DNA of 50,085 nucleotides from Clostridia bacterium UC5.1-1D10 (GTDB lineage Bacteria; Bacillota; Clostridia; Lachnospirales; Anaerotignaceae). Numbering within the stretch: the stretch's first letter is position 1; the number at the start of each line of letters is the position of its first letter. The DNA is taken from contig BBZU01000020.1 in assembly GCA_001304995.1 (NCBI GenBank), positions 1 through 50,085 on the forward strand. The letters are read 5' to 3'. The notes under the pieces were generated by a model. The model ran no database searches. It worked only from the letters and a program-made list of their open reading frames with translations, and had not been told where the DNA came from. Shown piece by piece: positions 19,778-28,352 of this stretch. The position numbers and the translations under genes are program-made.

Positions 19778-19829
19778 GTTACAGGAAGGTAAAGTTACCG
19801 TTACAGCTTGTTTGCACTTATGTTACAGG
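19778..19829 (-). promoter_or_regulatory. Tandem repeat operator, GTTACAG x3 at 22-bp spacing (PhoB/OmpR-like)
   Basis: Three copies of GTTACAG start at 19778, 19800 and 19822, exactly 22 bp apart. Weaker half-sites GTAAAGT (19789) and TTTGCAC (19811) fall at the 11-bp midpoints. Read on the minus strand the units are CTGTAAC with 4-bp gaps, the layout of Pho-box-type sites for winged-helix response regulators. The first unit covers the -35 region expected for a minus-strand -10 TATGAT (19751-19756), so activation of the secreted peptide gene is the natural inference. Confidence 0.55.
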
Positions 19830-19862
19830 AATATATCAGAAATTGAAAAAATACTTACCCCC

Positions 19863-19891
19863 TTGACTTTCTGTCCATATAGGCATATTCT
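19863..19891 (+). promoter_or_regulatory. Sigma-A promoter of the methyltransferase gene
   Basis: TTGACT (19863-19868) and TATTCT (19886-19891) with 17-bp spacing, 44 bases ahead of the methyltransferase ATG. Confidence 0.8.
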
Positions 19892-19909
19892 TTAGTTAGC
19901 AATAACTAA
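19892..19909. promoter_or_regulatory. Palindromic operator at the methyltransferase start site
   Basis: A perfect inverted repeat TTAGTTA-GCAA-TAACTAA begins immediately after the -10 box, covering the likely transcription start. This is a classic repressor position. The palindrome resembles sites bound by dimeric winged-helix (MarR-like) repressors, but no such gene is in the window. Confidence 0.6.
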
Positions 19910-19934
19910 CTAATAACATGAAAGAGGTGATTTT

Positions 19935-20560
19935 ATGGACTACAAAGCCCTGTCACGAAAACATTTTAATCGTCAGGCAGCGTATTATGATGAGAAAGCC
20001 ACAACCACTGTCTCAAAATTTCCTAAAATGTGCTACGCCTTTTGTGAGAAAGAACTCCAGCGATATCATGCAGAAAAACTGCTGGATTTGGGCTGCGGCA
20101 CAGGGGAGATGATCCGTTTGCTTCGAGAGAAACATCCCCAGACGATGTTATGGGGACTAGATTTGTCACCGGAAATGATTCGTAGGGCAAAGGAAAAACA
20201 GATTCCACATGCGGATTTTTGTGTGGGGGATGCGGAATTTCTGCCTTATCCAGACCAGTCTTTTGATGTGGTTCTTTGTATGCAGAGTTTTCATCATTAT
20301 CCAAACCCTGAGGGTGTCTTGGAGGAGGTATATCGGGTGCTGCGGCCAGGAGGCAGATTTTTGTTGTACGACATGTATGTGAAAAACAGATGGATGCGTG
20401 CGTTGGAAAACAGATTTCTGCTGAAATGGCTGCGCATGGGGGATGTGCATACATATGGCCGCAGTGAAATTTGCCATTTGATGGAAAACAGGGGTTCTTT
20501 CAGGTATATTGGAATCAAATCCATCCTGTCATGTTTTTCTGCAAGGGCAAAAAGCCTTAA
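19935..20560 (+). CDS. Class I SAM-dependent methyltransferase (C-terminal frameshift)
   Basis: About 208 residues. The SAM-binding motif I is LLDLGCGTGEMIRLL (about residues 49-63), followed by LWGLDLSPEMI (motif II) and FDVVLCMQSFHHYPNPEGVLEEVYRVLRPGG (cited in part: FDVVLCMQSFHHYPNP). It belongs to the Methyltransf_11/UbiE-like group. The substrate cannot be told. Adding one A in GGAAAACAGG (20485-20488) gives MEKQGFFQVYWNQIHPVMF and ends at 20560, matching the usual family C terminus better than the frame as written, which runs to 20573. Its own promoter and palindromic operator suggest inducible expression. Confidence 0.82.
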
Positions 20561-20626
20561 GACTAAAAAATAGGAATTCGTCGGATCTTTCGTTGGAGGA
20601 GCGAAAGGTGCAAACACCGTTTTTTC

Positions 20627-20655
20627 TTGACTTTTCTGCCGAAAAAAGGTATCTT
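20627..20655 (+). promoter_or_regulatory. Sigma-A promoter of the ecfA1-ecfA2-ecfT operon
   Basis: TTGACT (20627-20632) and TATCTT (20650-20655) with 17-bp spacing. Just upstream, 20586-20626 holds a CTTTCG/CGAAAG hairpin and a short GGTG-CAAA-CACC stem followed by six T, a weak terminator for the methyltransferase transcript. Confidence 0.75.
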
Positions 20656-20726
20656 ATTGATAGCTGTGAGTTATTTTACCATAGACTATATGAATGCGAA
20701 AAACAGATTTTTCGCGGAGGAAAAAG

Positions 20727-21608
20727 GTGAACAAAGAAGCGATGAAAATGGTGAAGGCCAAAGATCTGACTTACGAATATGTAAGGGTTTTGGAAACGGA
20801 TCATGGCACAGTGGAAGAAAAGGTTGCGGCCTTGAAAAACGTAAACATCGAAATCAACAAAGGTGATTTTGTGGCGGTGCTGGGACATAACGGCTCTGGG
20901 AAATCTACCTTTGCGAAACATATCAACGCGCTTGTGCAGCCCACAGGCGGTACCCTTTGGGTGGATGATATGGATACAAAAAATGACGAACTGGTTTGGG
21001 AAATCCGCCAGACAGCGGGGATGGTATTCCAGAATCCTGATAACCAGTTGGTAGCAACGGTGGTAGAAGAAGACATTGCTTTCGGCCCCGAGAATATGGG
21101 CGTGGAACCAAAGGAAATCCGCAAACGTGTGGATGAAGCTTTGGCAACGGTGCGTATGAGTGAATATGCTACCCATACCCCCTCTAAGCTCTCCGGCGGT
21201 CAGAAACAGCGTATTGCCATTGCAGGGGTATTGGCTATGAAGCCTCAGTGCATCGTACTGGACGAGCCTACTGCCATGCTTGACCCTGTGGGACGCAGAG
21301 ATGTCATGGAAACCATCGAGCGATTGAACCGAGAAGAAGGGATCACCATGATCCTCATTACACATTATATGGATGAAGCCGTACGGGCAGACAAGGTCTT
21401 TGTCATTGATGACGGGGATCTGGTAATGCAGGGTACACCAAAAGAGATTTTCTCTCAGGTGGAAACTTTGCAGAAATACGGTCTGGACGTGCCGCAGGTG
21501 ACAGAAGTGGCTTATTTGCTGCGGAAGGAAGGCATTGACCTGCCTGCGGATATATTAACGATTGAAGAAATGGTAGGTGCGATATGTCAATTAAAATCAA
21601 CCACTTGA
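20727..21608 (+). CDS. ecfA1: Energy-coupling factor transporter ATPase EcfA1
   Basis: A cytoplasmic ABC ATPase of the ECF vitamin/cofactor transporter, about 293 residues. Motifs: Walker [11 protein letters not shown]-loop FQNPDNQ, signature LSGGQKQR, Walker [14 protein letters not shown], and the switch histidine in ITHYMDE. The GTG at 20727 follows GCGGAGGAAAA and is preferred to the longer frame from 20694. It overlaps ecfA2 by 25 bases. With EcfA2 and EcfT it powers interchangeable substrate-binding S components, none of which is encoded here. Confidence 0.95.
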   Translation: MNKEAMKMVKAKDLTYEYVRVLETDHGTVEEKVAALKNVNIEINKGDFVAVLGHNGSGKSTFAKHINALVQPTGGTLWVDDMDTKNDELVWEIRQTAGMVFQNPDNQLVATVVEEDIAFGPENMGVEPKEIRKRVDEALATVRMSEYATHTPSKLSGGQKQRIAIAGVLAMKPQCIVLDEPTAMLDPVGRRDVMETIERLNREEGITMILITHYMDEAVRADKVFVIDDGDLVMQGTPKEIFSQVETLQKYGLDVPQVTEVAYLLRKEGIDLPADILTIEEMVGAICQLKSTT

Positions 21609-22441
21609 CCCATGTTTACAATCCCGGTACGGCATTCGAAAAAGTTGCTCTGGATGATGTTACACTGGAAATCCAGAAAGGGGAGTTCATTGGTCTCATC
21701 GGCCATACAGGCTCCGGGAAATCCACATTGATCCAGCATCTCAACGGTATCATTTCTCCCACATCCGGGGAAATCCTGCTGGACGGGGAAAACATTCATA
21801 AAGATAAAACAAAGCTGAAGGAAGTGCGCCGCCGCATCGGTTTGGCCTTCCAGTATCCCGAATACCAGCTTTTTGAAATGACAGTATATAAAGATGTGGC
21901 TTTCGGCCCCACAAATCTGAAGCTGACAGAAGAAGAAATTCACAAAAACGTCGTTTCCGCACTGGAAACTGTTGGCATTTCAGAGGAGATTTACGAAAAG
22001 TCCCCCTTTGAGCTTTCCGGCGGTCAGAAACGCCGTGTAGCCATTGCAGGGGTGCTTGCCATGAATCCTGAAGTCCTCATTTTGGACGAGCCTACGGCGG
22101 GTCTGGACCCCAGAGGCCGTGACGAAATCTTGCAGGCAATCAAAGACCTCCATGACAAACGGGGCATCACCGTTATTCTGGTAAGCCACAGTATGGAGGA
22201 CGTAGCAAAACTGGTGGATCGTATCATTGTAATGCATCGCGGCAAAGCGGCTATGCAGGGCACACCCAAGGAAATTTTCTCCCATGTAGAAGAACTGGAA
22301 CAGATGGGTCTGGCTGCGCCTCAGGTAAGCTATGTGTTTGCAGAACTGAAAAAACGTGGCTATGATGTGCCCACAGACGTATATACCGTCAAGGAAGCAA
22401 AAGAAGTATTATTAAAACTGGTAAAGCAGGTGAAATCATGA
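21584..22441 (+). CDS. ecfA2: Energy-coupling factor transporter ATPase EcfA2
   Basis: The second ECF ATPase, 285 residues. Motifs: Walker [11 protein letters not shown]-loop FQYPEYQLF, signature LSGGQKRR, Walker [14 protein letters not shown], and VSHSMED with the switch histidine. The FQYPEYQLF form distinguishes EcfA2 from EcfA1. The start lies inside ecfA1, preceded by GGTAGGTG, and the stop overlaps the ecfT start (ATGA). Group-II ECF module, most likely shared by several vitamin S components. Confidence 0.95.
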   Translation: MSIKINHLTHVYNPGTAFEKVALDDVTLEIQKGEFIGLIGHTGSGKSTLIQHLNGIISPTSGEILLDGENIHKDKTKLKEVRRRIGLAFQYPEYQLFEMTVYKDVAFGPTNLKLTEEEIHKNVVSALETVGISEEIYEKSPFELSGGQKRRVAIAGVLAMNPEVLILDEPTAGLDPRGRDEILQAIKDLHDKRGITVILVSHSMEDVAKLVDRIIVMHRGKAAMQGTPKEIFSHVEELEQMGLAAPQVSYVFAELKKRGYDVPTDVYTVKEAKEVLLKLVKQVKS

Positions 22442-23262
22442 TTCGGGATATAACCATCGGACAATATTATCCGGCAGAATCGCCGATTCATCGGCTGGAT
22501 GCCAGAGTAAAAATTGTCGTAACATTTTTGTTTATCATTTCACTGTTCGTTGTCAATACCTTCATTGGGTATGTCTGCGTAACAGCTATTTTGGGCGCAG
22601 TGATCAAAGTATCCAAAGTGCCTTTGAAATTTATGCTGAAAGGCTTAAAAAGCATTGTCATCATCATTCTCTTTACGGCGGTCATCAACCTCTTTTTGAC
22701 CCAGGGAGAACAGGTGATTTGGGAATTTGGCTTCCTGCATCTGACATGGGAAGGCATTTACATGGCTGTGAAAATGTGTGTGCGTCTGGTACTGCTCATT
22801 GTGGGCTCCTCTGTGCTGACGCTGACCACAACACCCATCCAGCTCACAGATGGCATTGAGTACATCCTGCGTCCTTTGAAACGCATTGGTGTGCCTGCCC
22901 ATGAAATCGCTATGATGATGACCATTGCCCTGCGTTTCATTCCCACACTGCTGGATGAAACAGACAAGATCATCAAAGCACAGCAGGCAAGAGGGGCAGA
23001 CTTCGACACAGGGAACCTGATGCAGAAAGCAAAGAGCATGATTCCTATTCTGGTGCCTCTGTTCATTTCCGCTTTCCGCCGGGCAGAAGAACTTGCCATG
23101 GCTATGGAAGCCAGATGTTACCATGGGGATGAACACAGAACACGCATGAACGTGATGCACATGGAAAGCCGGGATTATCGGGCTGTTGTGCTGACAGCGG
23201 TGTATCTTGTTTTTGTGGTGGCACTGCGTATCGCAGGGAATTATCTGCCATTTATGATTTGA
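22438..23262 (+). CDS. ecfT: Energy-coupling factor transporter transmembrane protein EcfT
   Basis: A membrane scaffold of 274 residues with about five to six hydrophobic helices (for example 27-45, 70-85, 107-125, 250-268). It carries the two Ala-Arg-Gly-type coupling motifs, QQARGADFDTG (about 181) and AMEARCYHG (about 222), that contact the ATPase grooves. It overlaps ecfA2 by four bases, so all three subunits are made from one transcript. Typical placement before truA, here interrupted by an acyltransferase gene. Confidence 0.95.
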   Translation: MIRDITIGQYYPAESPIHRLDARVKIVVTFLFIISLFVVNTFIGYVCVTAILGAVIKVSKVPLKFMLKGLKSIVIIILFTAVINLFLTQGEQVIWEFGFLHLTWEGIYMAVKMCVRLVLLIVGSSVLTLTTTPIQLTDGIEYILRPLKRIGVPAHEIAMMMTIALRFIPTLLDETDKIIKAQQARGADFDTGNLMQKAKSMIPILVPLFISAFRRAEELAMAMEARCYHGDEHRTRMNVMHMESRDYRAVVLTAVYLVFVVALRIAGNYLPFMI

Positions 23263-23266
23263 GAAA

Positions 23267-23297
23267 AAGGGTGTTGGCGAAAGTCAACACCTTTTGT
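23267..23297 (+). terminator. Terminator after ecfT
   Basis: The stem GGGTGTTG / TCAACACC with loop GCGAAAG is followed by TTTTGTTTT. It sits between ecfT and the acyltransferase. Confidence 0.8.
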
Positions 23298-23314
23298 TTT
23301 CGGGAGGGGAAAAC

Positions 23315-24347
23315 ATGCGAAATCGGGAAATTTCATTTGTCAACGTGGTGCTGTGCCTGTTGGTTATGTGGATTCATATTTGTTCTGTGGCGGTGACGGG
23401 ACTGCCCAAGGAAAATATCTCCTTTTTGGAGTGTATGTACCTTGGCGGCTGTCTGCCTTTGTGGTGCAGGGATTTATTTTCCTGTCTGCCCTGAAGTATT
23501 TCCGAAAGGAGGGGCGTTTTCCTACGGCTCTTTTCTCTGGGGCAGGATACGGAAAATCGGTGTGCATTATGTCATTGCCGTTATCATTTCCTATTTGGGG
23601 CTCATTGATTTGGGGTATTATACCTTTGATGCAGGATTTCTGGGAGAATCCCTGCTCTTGGGGAATATGATTGCGCCTTTTTACTTTATTATCATTATTT
23701 TTCAGTTTTATATTCTGATGCCTTTGTGGCGGAAAATGACGGAAAAAGTAGATTTTTGGGTAGCGGCACTGGTGTCTGTGATGCTCATGCGCCTGTTCCA
23801 TGGCGGATTGCCTGCCATGATTGGGATGATTTCTCCCGGAACGGAATTTATCTATAATGACCGTGTATTTACGTCATATCTGGCTTATTGGGTATTGGGC
23901 TGTTATGCTGGGAAATATTACGATAGATTTCTGGAAGGCATTCGGAAAAATCAGGGCGTGTTGCTGACAGGATTTGTGATTTTTGTATTGACTGATGGGC
24001 TTTTGAGCTATGCAAATAATTGCGGCTTTTTCCGGGTATCTTTTCTGGAGGATGTCCATACCCTTTATGTATTCTGTGCCATTTTGTTCGTGTTCTGGCT
24101 GGGGAAAAAGATTGCAGATCGCGTGATGGCATGGAAAGTGGTGCAGGGCATTGACCGCATGAGTTTTTATTTGTATTTGTACCATGGCATTTTCCTGTAT
24201 TATGTGCAGGATGCCTTTTTGAACCGCTTTGGTGTGGGCCCTGCCAAAGGGCTTTTGCTGCGGGCAGTGTGCTGTTATGGCATGACGGCCGTGGTGGGAC
24301 TTTTGGCATGGTATTGGAAAAAGAGAAAGGGGAAACAAAACCCATGA
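23315..24347 (+). CDS. Acyltransferase-3 family membrane protein (two frameshifts)
   Basis: A polytopic membrane protein of about 344 residues resembling the acyltransferase 3 family (O-acetyltransferases of surface glycans). Recognisable features are the first helix VVLCLLVMWIHI with a histidine, the FYFIIIIFQFYILMPLW segment and the late SFYLYLYHGIFLYY helix. One T missing at 23442-23443 and one A missing at 23505-23507 split it into three frames. Repair gives a continuous MYLWRLSAFVVQGFIFLSALKYF stretch (cited in part). The ATG follows CGGGAGGGG. Donor and acceptor are unknown. It sits between ecfT and truA and is probably a lineage-specific insertion. Confidence 0.75.
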
Positions 24348-25092
24348 GAATCTTATTGACAATCGCATATGACGGCACCCGTTACAGCGGGTGGCAGAAA
24401 CAGAAATCACCGGAAGTGCTGACGGTGGAAGGCGAAGTGGAAAAAGCCCTGCGGACGCTCTTTCGTGATCCGGAACTGGAATGTATCGGCGCCAGCCGTA
24501 CAGACAGAGGCGTTCACGCTCTGGGACAGCAGGCAGTCATTGACGTAGAAACTACCATTCCGCCGGAAAAATTCCGCTGGCGATTCGCCCCTTTTTGCCG
24601 GAGGACATTGTGGTGACAGCGGCAAGGGAAGTGCCGGGGGATTTCCATCCTCGTTATGACTGCATCAAAAAAACTTATGAGTATCATATTTATCAGAGTC
24701 CTTATAAAAATCCTAAGGAGCGGCTTTACAGCACATTTGTATATAGCCCTCTGGATTTGGAAAAAATGAATGAAGGGGCAAAGGTTTTTGTGGGAACCCA
24801 TGATTTTGCGGCATTCTGTGCCGCAGGCAGTTCCGTTTCCACAACAGTTCGTACCATTTTTGACTGCCATGTGGAGCAGGAAGGCCCCCATATCCGCATT
24901 TTGGTGACTGGGGACGGTTTTTTGTATAATATGGTACGCATTCTGGCAGGCACTCTCATTGCCGTGGGACAGGGAAAAATCCCTGCGGAGAAGGTAGCAG
25001 ACATCATTACCGGTAAAGACCGCAGACAGGCTGGGCAGACAGCAGAGCCTCAAGGTCTGACTTTACGGGAAATTTATTACGATTTGCCTTAG
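24344..25092 (+). CDS. truA: tRNA pseudouridine(38-40) synthase TruA (single-base frameshift)
   Basis: TruA isomerises uridines 38-40 in the tRNA anticodon arm. The catalytic aspartate lies in GASRTDRGVHALGQ (about residue 52). TYEYHIYQ and GDGFLYNMVRILAGTL are family signatures. The first frame ends early. Adding one C at 24574-24575 restores EKFPLAIRPFLPEDIVV and reads through to 25092, about 249 residues, normal for TruA. The start ATG overlaps the acyltransferase stop by four bases. Confidence 0.92.
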
Positions 25093-25099
25093 AAAGCCC

Positions 25100-25128
25100 T
25101 TGACAGCGGCATTTTCAGGTATTATAAT
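25100..25128 (+). promoter_or_regulatory. Consensus sigma-A promoter of rplM-rpsI
   Basis: A fully consensus TTGACA (25100-25105), 17-bp spacer and TATAAT (25123-25128), starting 8 bases after truA. Among the strongest promoters in the window. Confidence 0.92.
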
Positions 25129-25134
25129 AATAAA

Positions 25135-25303
25135 GCTGTTATTTTGATTTTGAAGCGTGTTTCACGCTTTGAATATATGTTTCTCAAGGTGGGACTCAAT
25201 AAGTTATGTGGAAAGCCACATAATGGAGATTACGGCGGTATTCCCGTATCGTTCGTAAAGTCAAAGAGTCAAAGGAAAATATTATAAGGGAGGTAAAAGA
25301 ACC
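25135..25303 (+). promoter_or_regulatory. 5' leader of rplM-rpsI (candidate L13 leader)
   Basis: About 170 bases of leader with hairpins AAGCGTG-TTT-CACGCTT (about 25153-25170) and TTATGTGG-AAAG-CCACATAA (about 25203-25222). Low-GC Gram-positive rplM genes are known to carry an L13 leader RNA for autoregulation. Position and structure fit, but I did not run a covariance model. Confidence 0.5.
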
Positions 25304-25739
25304 ATGAGAACTACTTACATTGCGAAAGAAGCAGATGTAACAAAAATGGTACGTTGTTGACGCAACAGACCTGACACTGGGCCGTCTGGCTTCCGAAATC
25401 GCAAACATCTTAAGAGGTAAAAACAAACCCCAGTATGCACCCAACGTTGACATGGGCGACTATGTAATCGTTGTAAACGCTGAAAAGGTAGCTGTGACAG
25501 GTAAAAAACTGACACAGAAACTGTATCACCACCACACAGGCTACATCGGTGGTCTGAAAACAGTAAGACTGGACAAAATGCTGGAAACACACCCTGAAAG
25601 AGTAATCGAACATGCTGTAAAAGGTATGCTTCCCAAAAACGCTCTGGGCAGAAAAATGTTCGGCAAACTGCATGTATATGCTGGCGCAGAACATCCCCAT
25701 GCAGCGCAGAAACCTGAAGTACTGGAACTGAAATTTTAA
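25304..25739 (+). CDS. rplM: 50S ribosomal protein L13 (frameshift near start)
   Basis: L13, about 143 residues, an early 50S assembly protein. The frame from the ATG at 25304 (after AAGGGAGG) reads [14 protein letters not shown], then stops. Changing the A-run at 25342-25346 (one A too many, or two too few) gives [18 protein letters not shown] and continues through [13 protein letters not shown] and [13 protein letters not shown] to 25739. Both signature regions are intact. Likely sequencing error in a homopolymer. Confidence 0.92.
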
Positions 25740-25757
25740 TCGAAGGAGGAAGGCATC

Positions 25758-26150
25758 ATGGCAGCAGCTAGATATTACGGCACAGGCAGAAGAAAATCTT
25801 CTGTAGCTAGAGTTTACCTGGTACCCGGTAACGGCAAAATCACAATCAACAAAAGAGACATTGATGAATATTTCGGTCTGGAAACACTGAAAGTTATTGT
25901 TCGTCAGCCCCTGGAACTGACAGCAACAACAGCTAAATTCGACGTTCTGGTGAACGTACACGGCGGTGGCTTCACAGGTCAGGCAGGTGCTATCAGACAC
26001 GGCATCTCCAGAGCTCTGCTGCAGGCTGACGGCGATTTCAGACCCGCTCTGAAAAAAGCTGGCTTCCTGACAAGAGACCCTCGTATGAAAGAAAGAAAGA
26101 AGTACGGTCTCAAGGCAGCTCGTCGCGCGCCTCAGTTCAGCAAGAGATAA
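25758..26150 (+). CDS. rpsI: 30S ribosomal protein S9
   Basis: S9, 130 residues, whose C-terminal tail reaches P-site t[23 protein letters not shown] opens it, [20 protein letters not shown] is conserved, and the tail ends [10 protein letters not shown]. The ATG follows GAAGGAGG. The last 15 or so codons (GGT CTC AAG ... CGC GCG CCT) differ in codon choice from the rest, which prefers AAA, AGA and CTG. Because a mobile element begins just downstream, its attachment site may lie in this 3' end. Confidence 0.96.
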   Translation: MAAARYYGTGRRKSSVARVYLVPGNGKITINKRDIDEYFGLETLKVIVRQPLELTATTAKFDVLVNVHGGGFTGQAGAIRHGISRALLQADGDFRPALKKAGFLTRDPRMKERKKYGLKAARRAPQFSKR

Positions 26151-26182
26151 TCTGCTGTTCAAACCGTATCAAAATGGTTCAA

Positions 26183-26216
26183 AAACCCCGGAAAATCAAG
26201 GTTTTCCGGGGTTTTA
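26183..26216 (+). terminator. Terminator after rpsI
   Basis: A strong stem AACCCCGGAAAA / TTTTCCGGGGTT followed by TT then ACTG. It lies 33 bases after the rpsI stop. Confidence 0.85.
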
Positions 26217-26240
26217 CTGTATCTAAACGGGCTAATATGG

Positions 26241-26451
26241 TTTGACCAAATTTGGCAAAACGAGAGCCGTTTTCACCCAATTTTTAGTGGTTAAATATAG
26301 GACAACCGGCAAAAATGGGGGTAAAAAAGGGGTTAGTGGTTAAATTATAGGACAACCGAGAGCCGATTTTGGGGTGTTTTTTGGGGTGCTTTTCAGCCCT
26401 GCTTCTCCTCGTTTTGGTCTGTGGCAGTTTGGCATAGTTTGACCTAATTTG
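26241..26451. repeat. Direct repeats at the ICE left end
   Basis: Two families of repeats lie in non-coding DNA. AGTGGTTAAAT(T)ATAGGACAACCG occurs at 26286-26308 and 26335-26358, 49 bp apart with one extra T in the second. TTTGACC(A/T)AATTTG occurs at 26241-26254 and 26438-26451. CGAGAGCCG also occurs twice (26261 and 26357). Such repeats near an element end are typical arm-type sites for a tyrosine recombinase or excisionase, or regulator sites. Function is inferred. Confidence 0.65.
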
Positions 26452-26475
26452 AATAATTGAATATGAATTTGATGT

Positions 26476-26508
26476 AGCACTCAGTATAAAATAACTGGGT
26501 GCTTTTTT
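26476..26508 (+). terminator. Terminator in the ICE left end
   Basis: The stem AGCACTCAGT / ACTGGGTGCT is followed by six T. It could insulate the ICE from readthrough out of the rplM-rpsI operon. Confidence 0.8.
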
Positions 26509-26540
26509 CATTTCAGGAATTTGTATTCCGGCGATAGAAA

Positions 26541-26583
26541 GAGCCGTCACTTCACTTTTTATTTTGGAGTGGCGGCTTTTTCT
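26541..26583 (+). terminator. Second terminator or attenuator before parA
   Basis: A long stem of about 11 bp (GAGCCGTCACTTC with GGAGTGGCGGCTTT) followed by TTTTTC, 44 bases before the parA start. The position in the parA leader allows attenuation as well as insulation. Confidence 0.75.
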
Positions 26584-26626
26584 ATTTCCAGAAGCAACAG
26601 CAACAATCAGAAATGAGGTGAAGTCA

Positions 26627-27448
26627 ATGAACACGCAAATCATCGCCATCGCCAACCAGAAGGGCGGCGTTGGCAAAACCACTACCTGTGCCAATCTTGG
26701 AATCGGCTTGGCGCAGGCTGGAAAGAAAGTCCTGCTGATCGACGGAGACCCACAAGGAAGTCTGACGATCAGCCTGGGCAATCCCCAGCCGGACAAGCTG
26801 CCCTTTACGCTGTCGGACGCTATGGGGCGTATCCTGATGGACGAGCCACTTCGTCCCGGCGAGGGTATCCTGCACCACCCAGAGGGTGTAGATCTGATGC
26901 CTGCGGACATCCAGTTATCTGGTATGGAAGTATCCCTGGTAAATGCCATGAGCCGTGAGACCATCTTACGGCAATATCTGGACACGCTGAAGGGGCAATA
27001 CTCCCATATCCTGATTGACTGTCAGCCATCCTTGGGTATGCTTACGGTCAATGCGCTGGCCGCTGCGAACAGGATCATCATTCCCGTTCAGGCGGAGTAC
27101 CTGCCTGCCAAAGGGCTGGAACAGCTGCTCTCTACGGTAAACAAGGTAAAGCGGCAGATCAATCCCAAGCTCCAGATAGACGGTATCCTGCTGACGATGG
27201 TGGACAGCCGAACTAACTTTGCCAAAGAGATCTCCGCGCTCCTGCGGGAGACCTATGGCAGCAAGATCAAAGTATTCGGCACAGAGATCCCCCATTCTGT
27301 CCGGGCTAAGGAAATCAGTGCCGAGGGAAAAAGCATTTTTGCCCATGATCCCGGCGGCAAGGTGGCTGAGGGATACAAAAATTTAACGCGGGAGGTGATG
27401 AAACTTGAAAAGCAGCGCGAAAAAAATAGAGCTGGCATCGGTAGATGA
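26627..27448 (+). CDS. parA: ParA/Soj family partition ATPase
   Basis: A deviant Walker-type ATPase of 273 residues. Motif I is NQKGGVGKTTTCANL (residues 10-24) with the signature lysine. Motif II is VLLIDGDPQGSLT, and HILIDCQPSLGMLT is Walker B. Together with ParB it should keep the excised ICE circle or contribute to replication and transfer. The ATG at 26627 follows AAATGAGGTGAAG. The stop overlaps parB by 44 bases. Confidence 0.93.
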   Translation: MNTQIIAIANQKGGVGKTTTCANLGIGLAQAGKKVLLIDGDPQGSLTISLGNPQPDKLPFTLSDAMGRILMDEPLRPGEGILHHPEGVDLMPADIQLSGMEVSLVNAMSRETILRQYLDTLKGQYSHILIDCQPSLGMLTVNALAAANRIIIPVQAEYLPAKGLEQLLSTVNKVKRQINPKLQIDGILLTMVDSRTNFAKEISALLRETYGSKIKVFGTEIPHSVRAKEISAEGKSIFAHDPGGKVAEGYKNLTREVMKLEKQREKNRAGIGR

Positions 27449-28340
27449 TCTGTTCTCCACCGAAGAAGGCCGCCAGGATGCAAAGCTGGAAAAGATTCAG
27501 GAAATTCCCTTGTCCGAACTGCATCCGTTTAAGAACCATCCATTCAAGGTCAAGGATGACGAAGCCATGATGGAGACCGCCGACAGTATCAAGCAGTATG
27601 GTGTTCTGGTTCCGGCGATTGCCCGACCGGACCCGGAGGGCGGCTATGAGCTGGTAGCCGGACACAGGCGGCACAGAGCCAGTGAACTGGCAGAAAAGGA
27701 GACCATGCCGGTTATTGTTCGGGATTTGGATGATGATGCCGCCACGATCATTATGGTTGACAGCAACTTGCAGCGAGAAAGCCTGCTCCCCAGCGAAAGG
27801 GCCTTTGCCTACAAAATGAAATTGGATGCCATGAAACATCAGGGAGAGCGAGTAGATTTAACTTGTTCCCAAGTTGGGAACAAGTTGGACGGTAAGAAAT
27901 CCAGTGAGATTTTGGCAGAGCAAGTAGGCCAGAGTAAAAACCAGATTTTTCGCTATATCCGTCTGACAGAGCTGATTCCTGAATTGATGGATATGGTGGA
28001 TGAAAAGAAGATTGCCCTGAACCCAGCCTATGAGCTGTCCTTTCTCAAAAAAGAAGAACAGACAGATTTGCTGGACGCCATGGACAGCGAACAGGCTACC
28101 CCTTCCCTTTCCCAAGCTCAGCGGCTCAAAAAATACAGCCAGGAGGGGCATCTGACCCTTGATATGATGCGCGTCATCATGGGTGAGGAAAAGAAAAGTG
28201 ATCTGGATCGAGTGACATTTACCTCTGACACTTTGCGGAAGTATTTCCCCAAAAGCTATACGCCCCAGCGGATGCAGGAAACCATTATCAAGCTGTTGGA
28301 GGCATGGCAGAAAAAGCGTCAGAGAGACCAGGAACGATGA
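27405..28340 (+). CDS. parB: ParB/Spo0J family DNA-binding protein
   Basis: A 311-residue ParB-like protein. The N-terminal ParB/sulfiredoxin fold has VDDLFSTEEG, ELHPFKNHPFKV, and the box GYELVAGHRRHRASELA (about residues 84-100), which forms the CTP-binding GxRRxxA site. Then ESLLPSERAFAYKMK leads into a helix-turn-helix region around residues 155-190. The start is TTG at 27405, with GGGAGGTGATG before it inside parA. Partner of the upstream ParA. Confidence 0.92.
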   Translation: MKSSAKKIELASVDDLFSTEEGRQDAKLEKIQEIPLSELHPFKNHPFKVKDDEAMMETADSIKQYGVLVPAIARPDPEGGYELVAGHRRHRASELAEKETMPVIVRDLDDDAATIIMVDSNLQRESLLPSERAFAYKMKLDAMKHQGERVDLTCSQVGNKLDGKKSSEILAEQVGQSKNQIFRYIRLTELIPELMDMVDEKKIALNPAYELSFLKKEEQTDLLDAMDSEQATPSLSQAQRLKKYSQEGHLTLDMMRVIMGEEKKSDLDRVTFTSDTLRKYFPKSYTPQRMQETIIKLLEAWQKKRQRDQER

Positions 28341-28352
28341 AAGGAGCCGCCT

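Noticed and set aside
20509-20866. Overlapping short frames between the methyltransferase and ecfA1
   Set aside because: They overlap the promoter and ribosome binding site of ecfA1 and have no similarity or own start signals.
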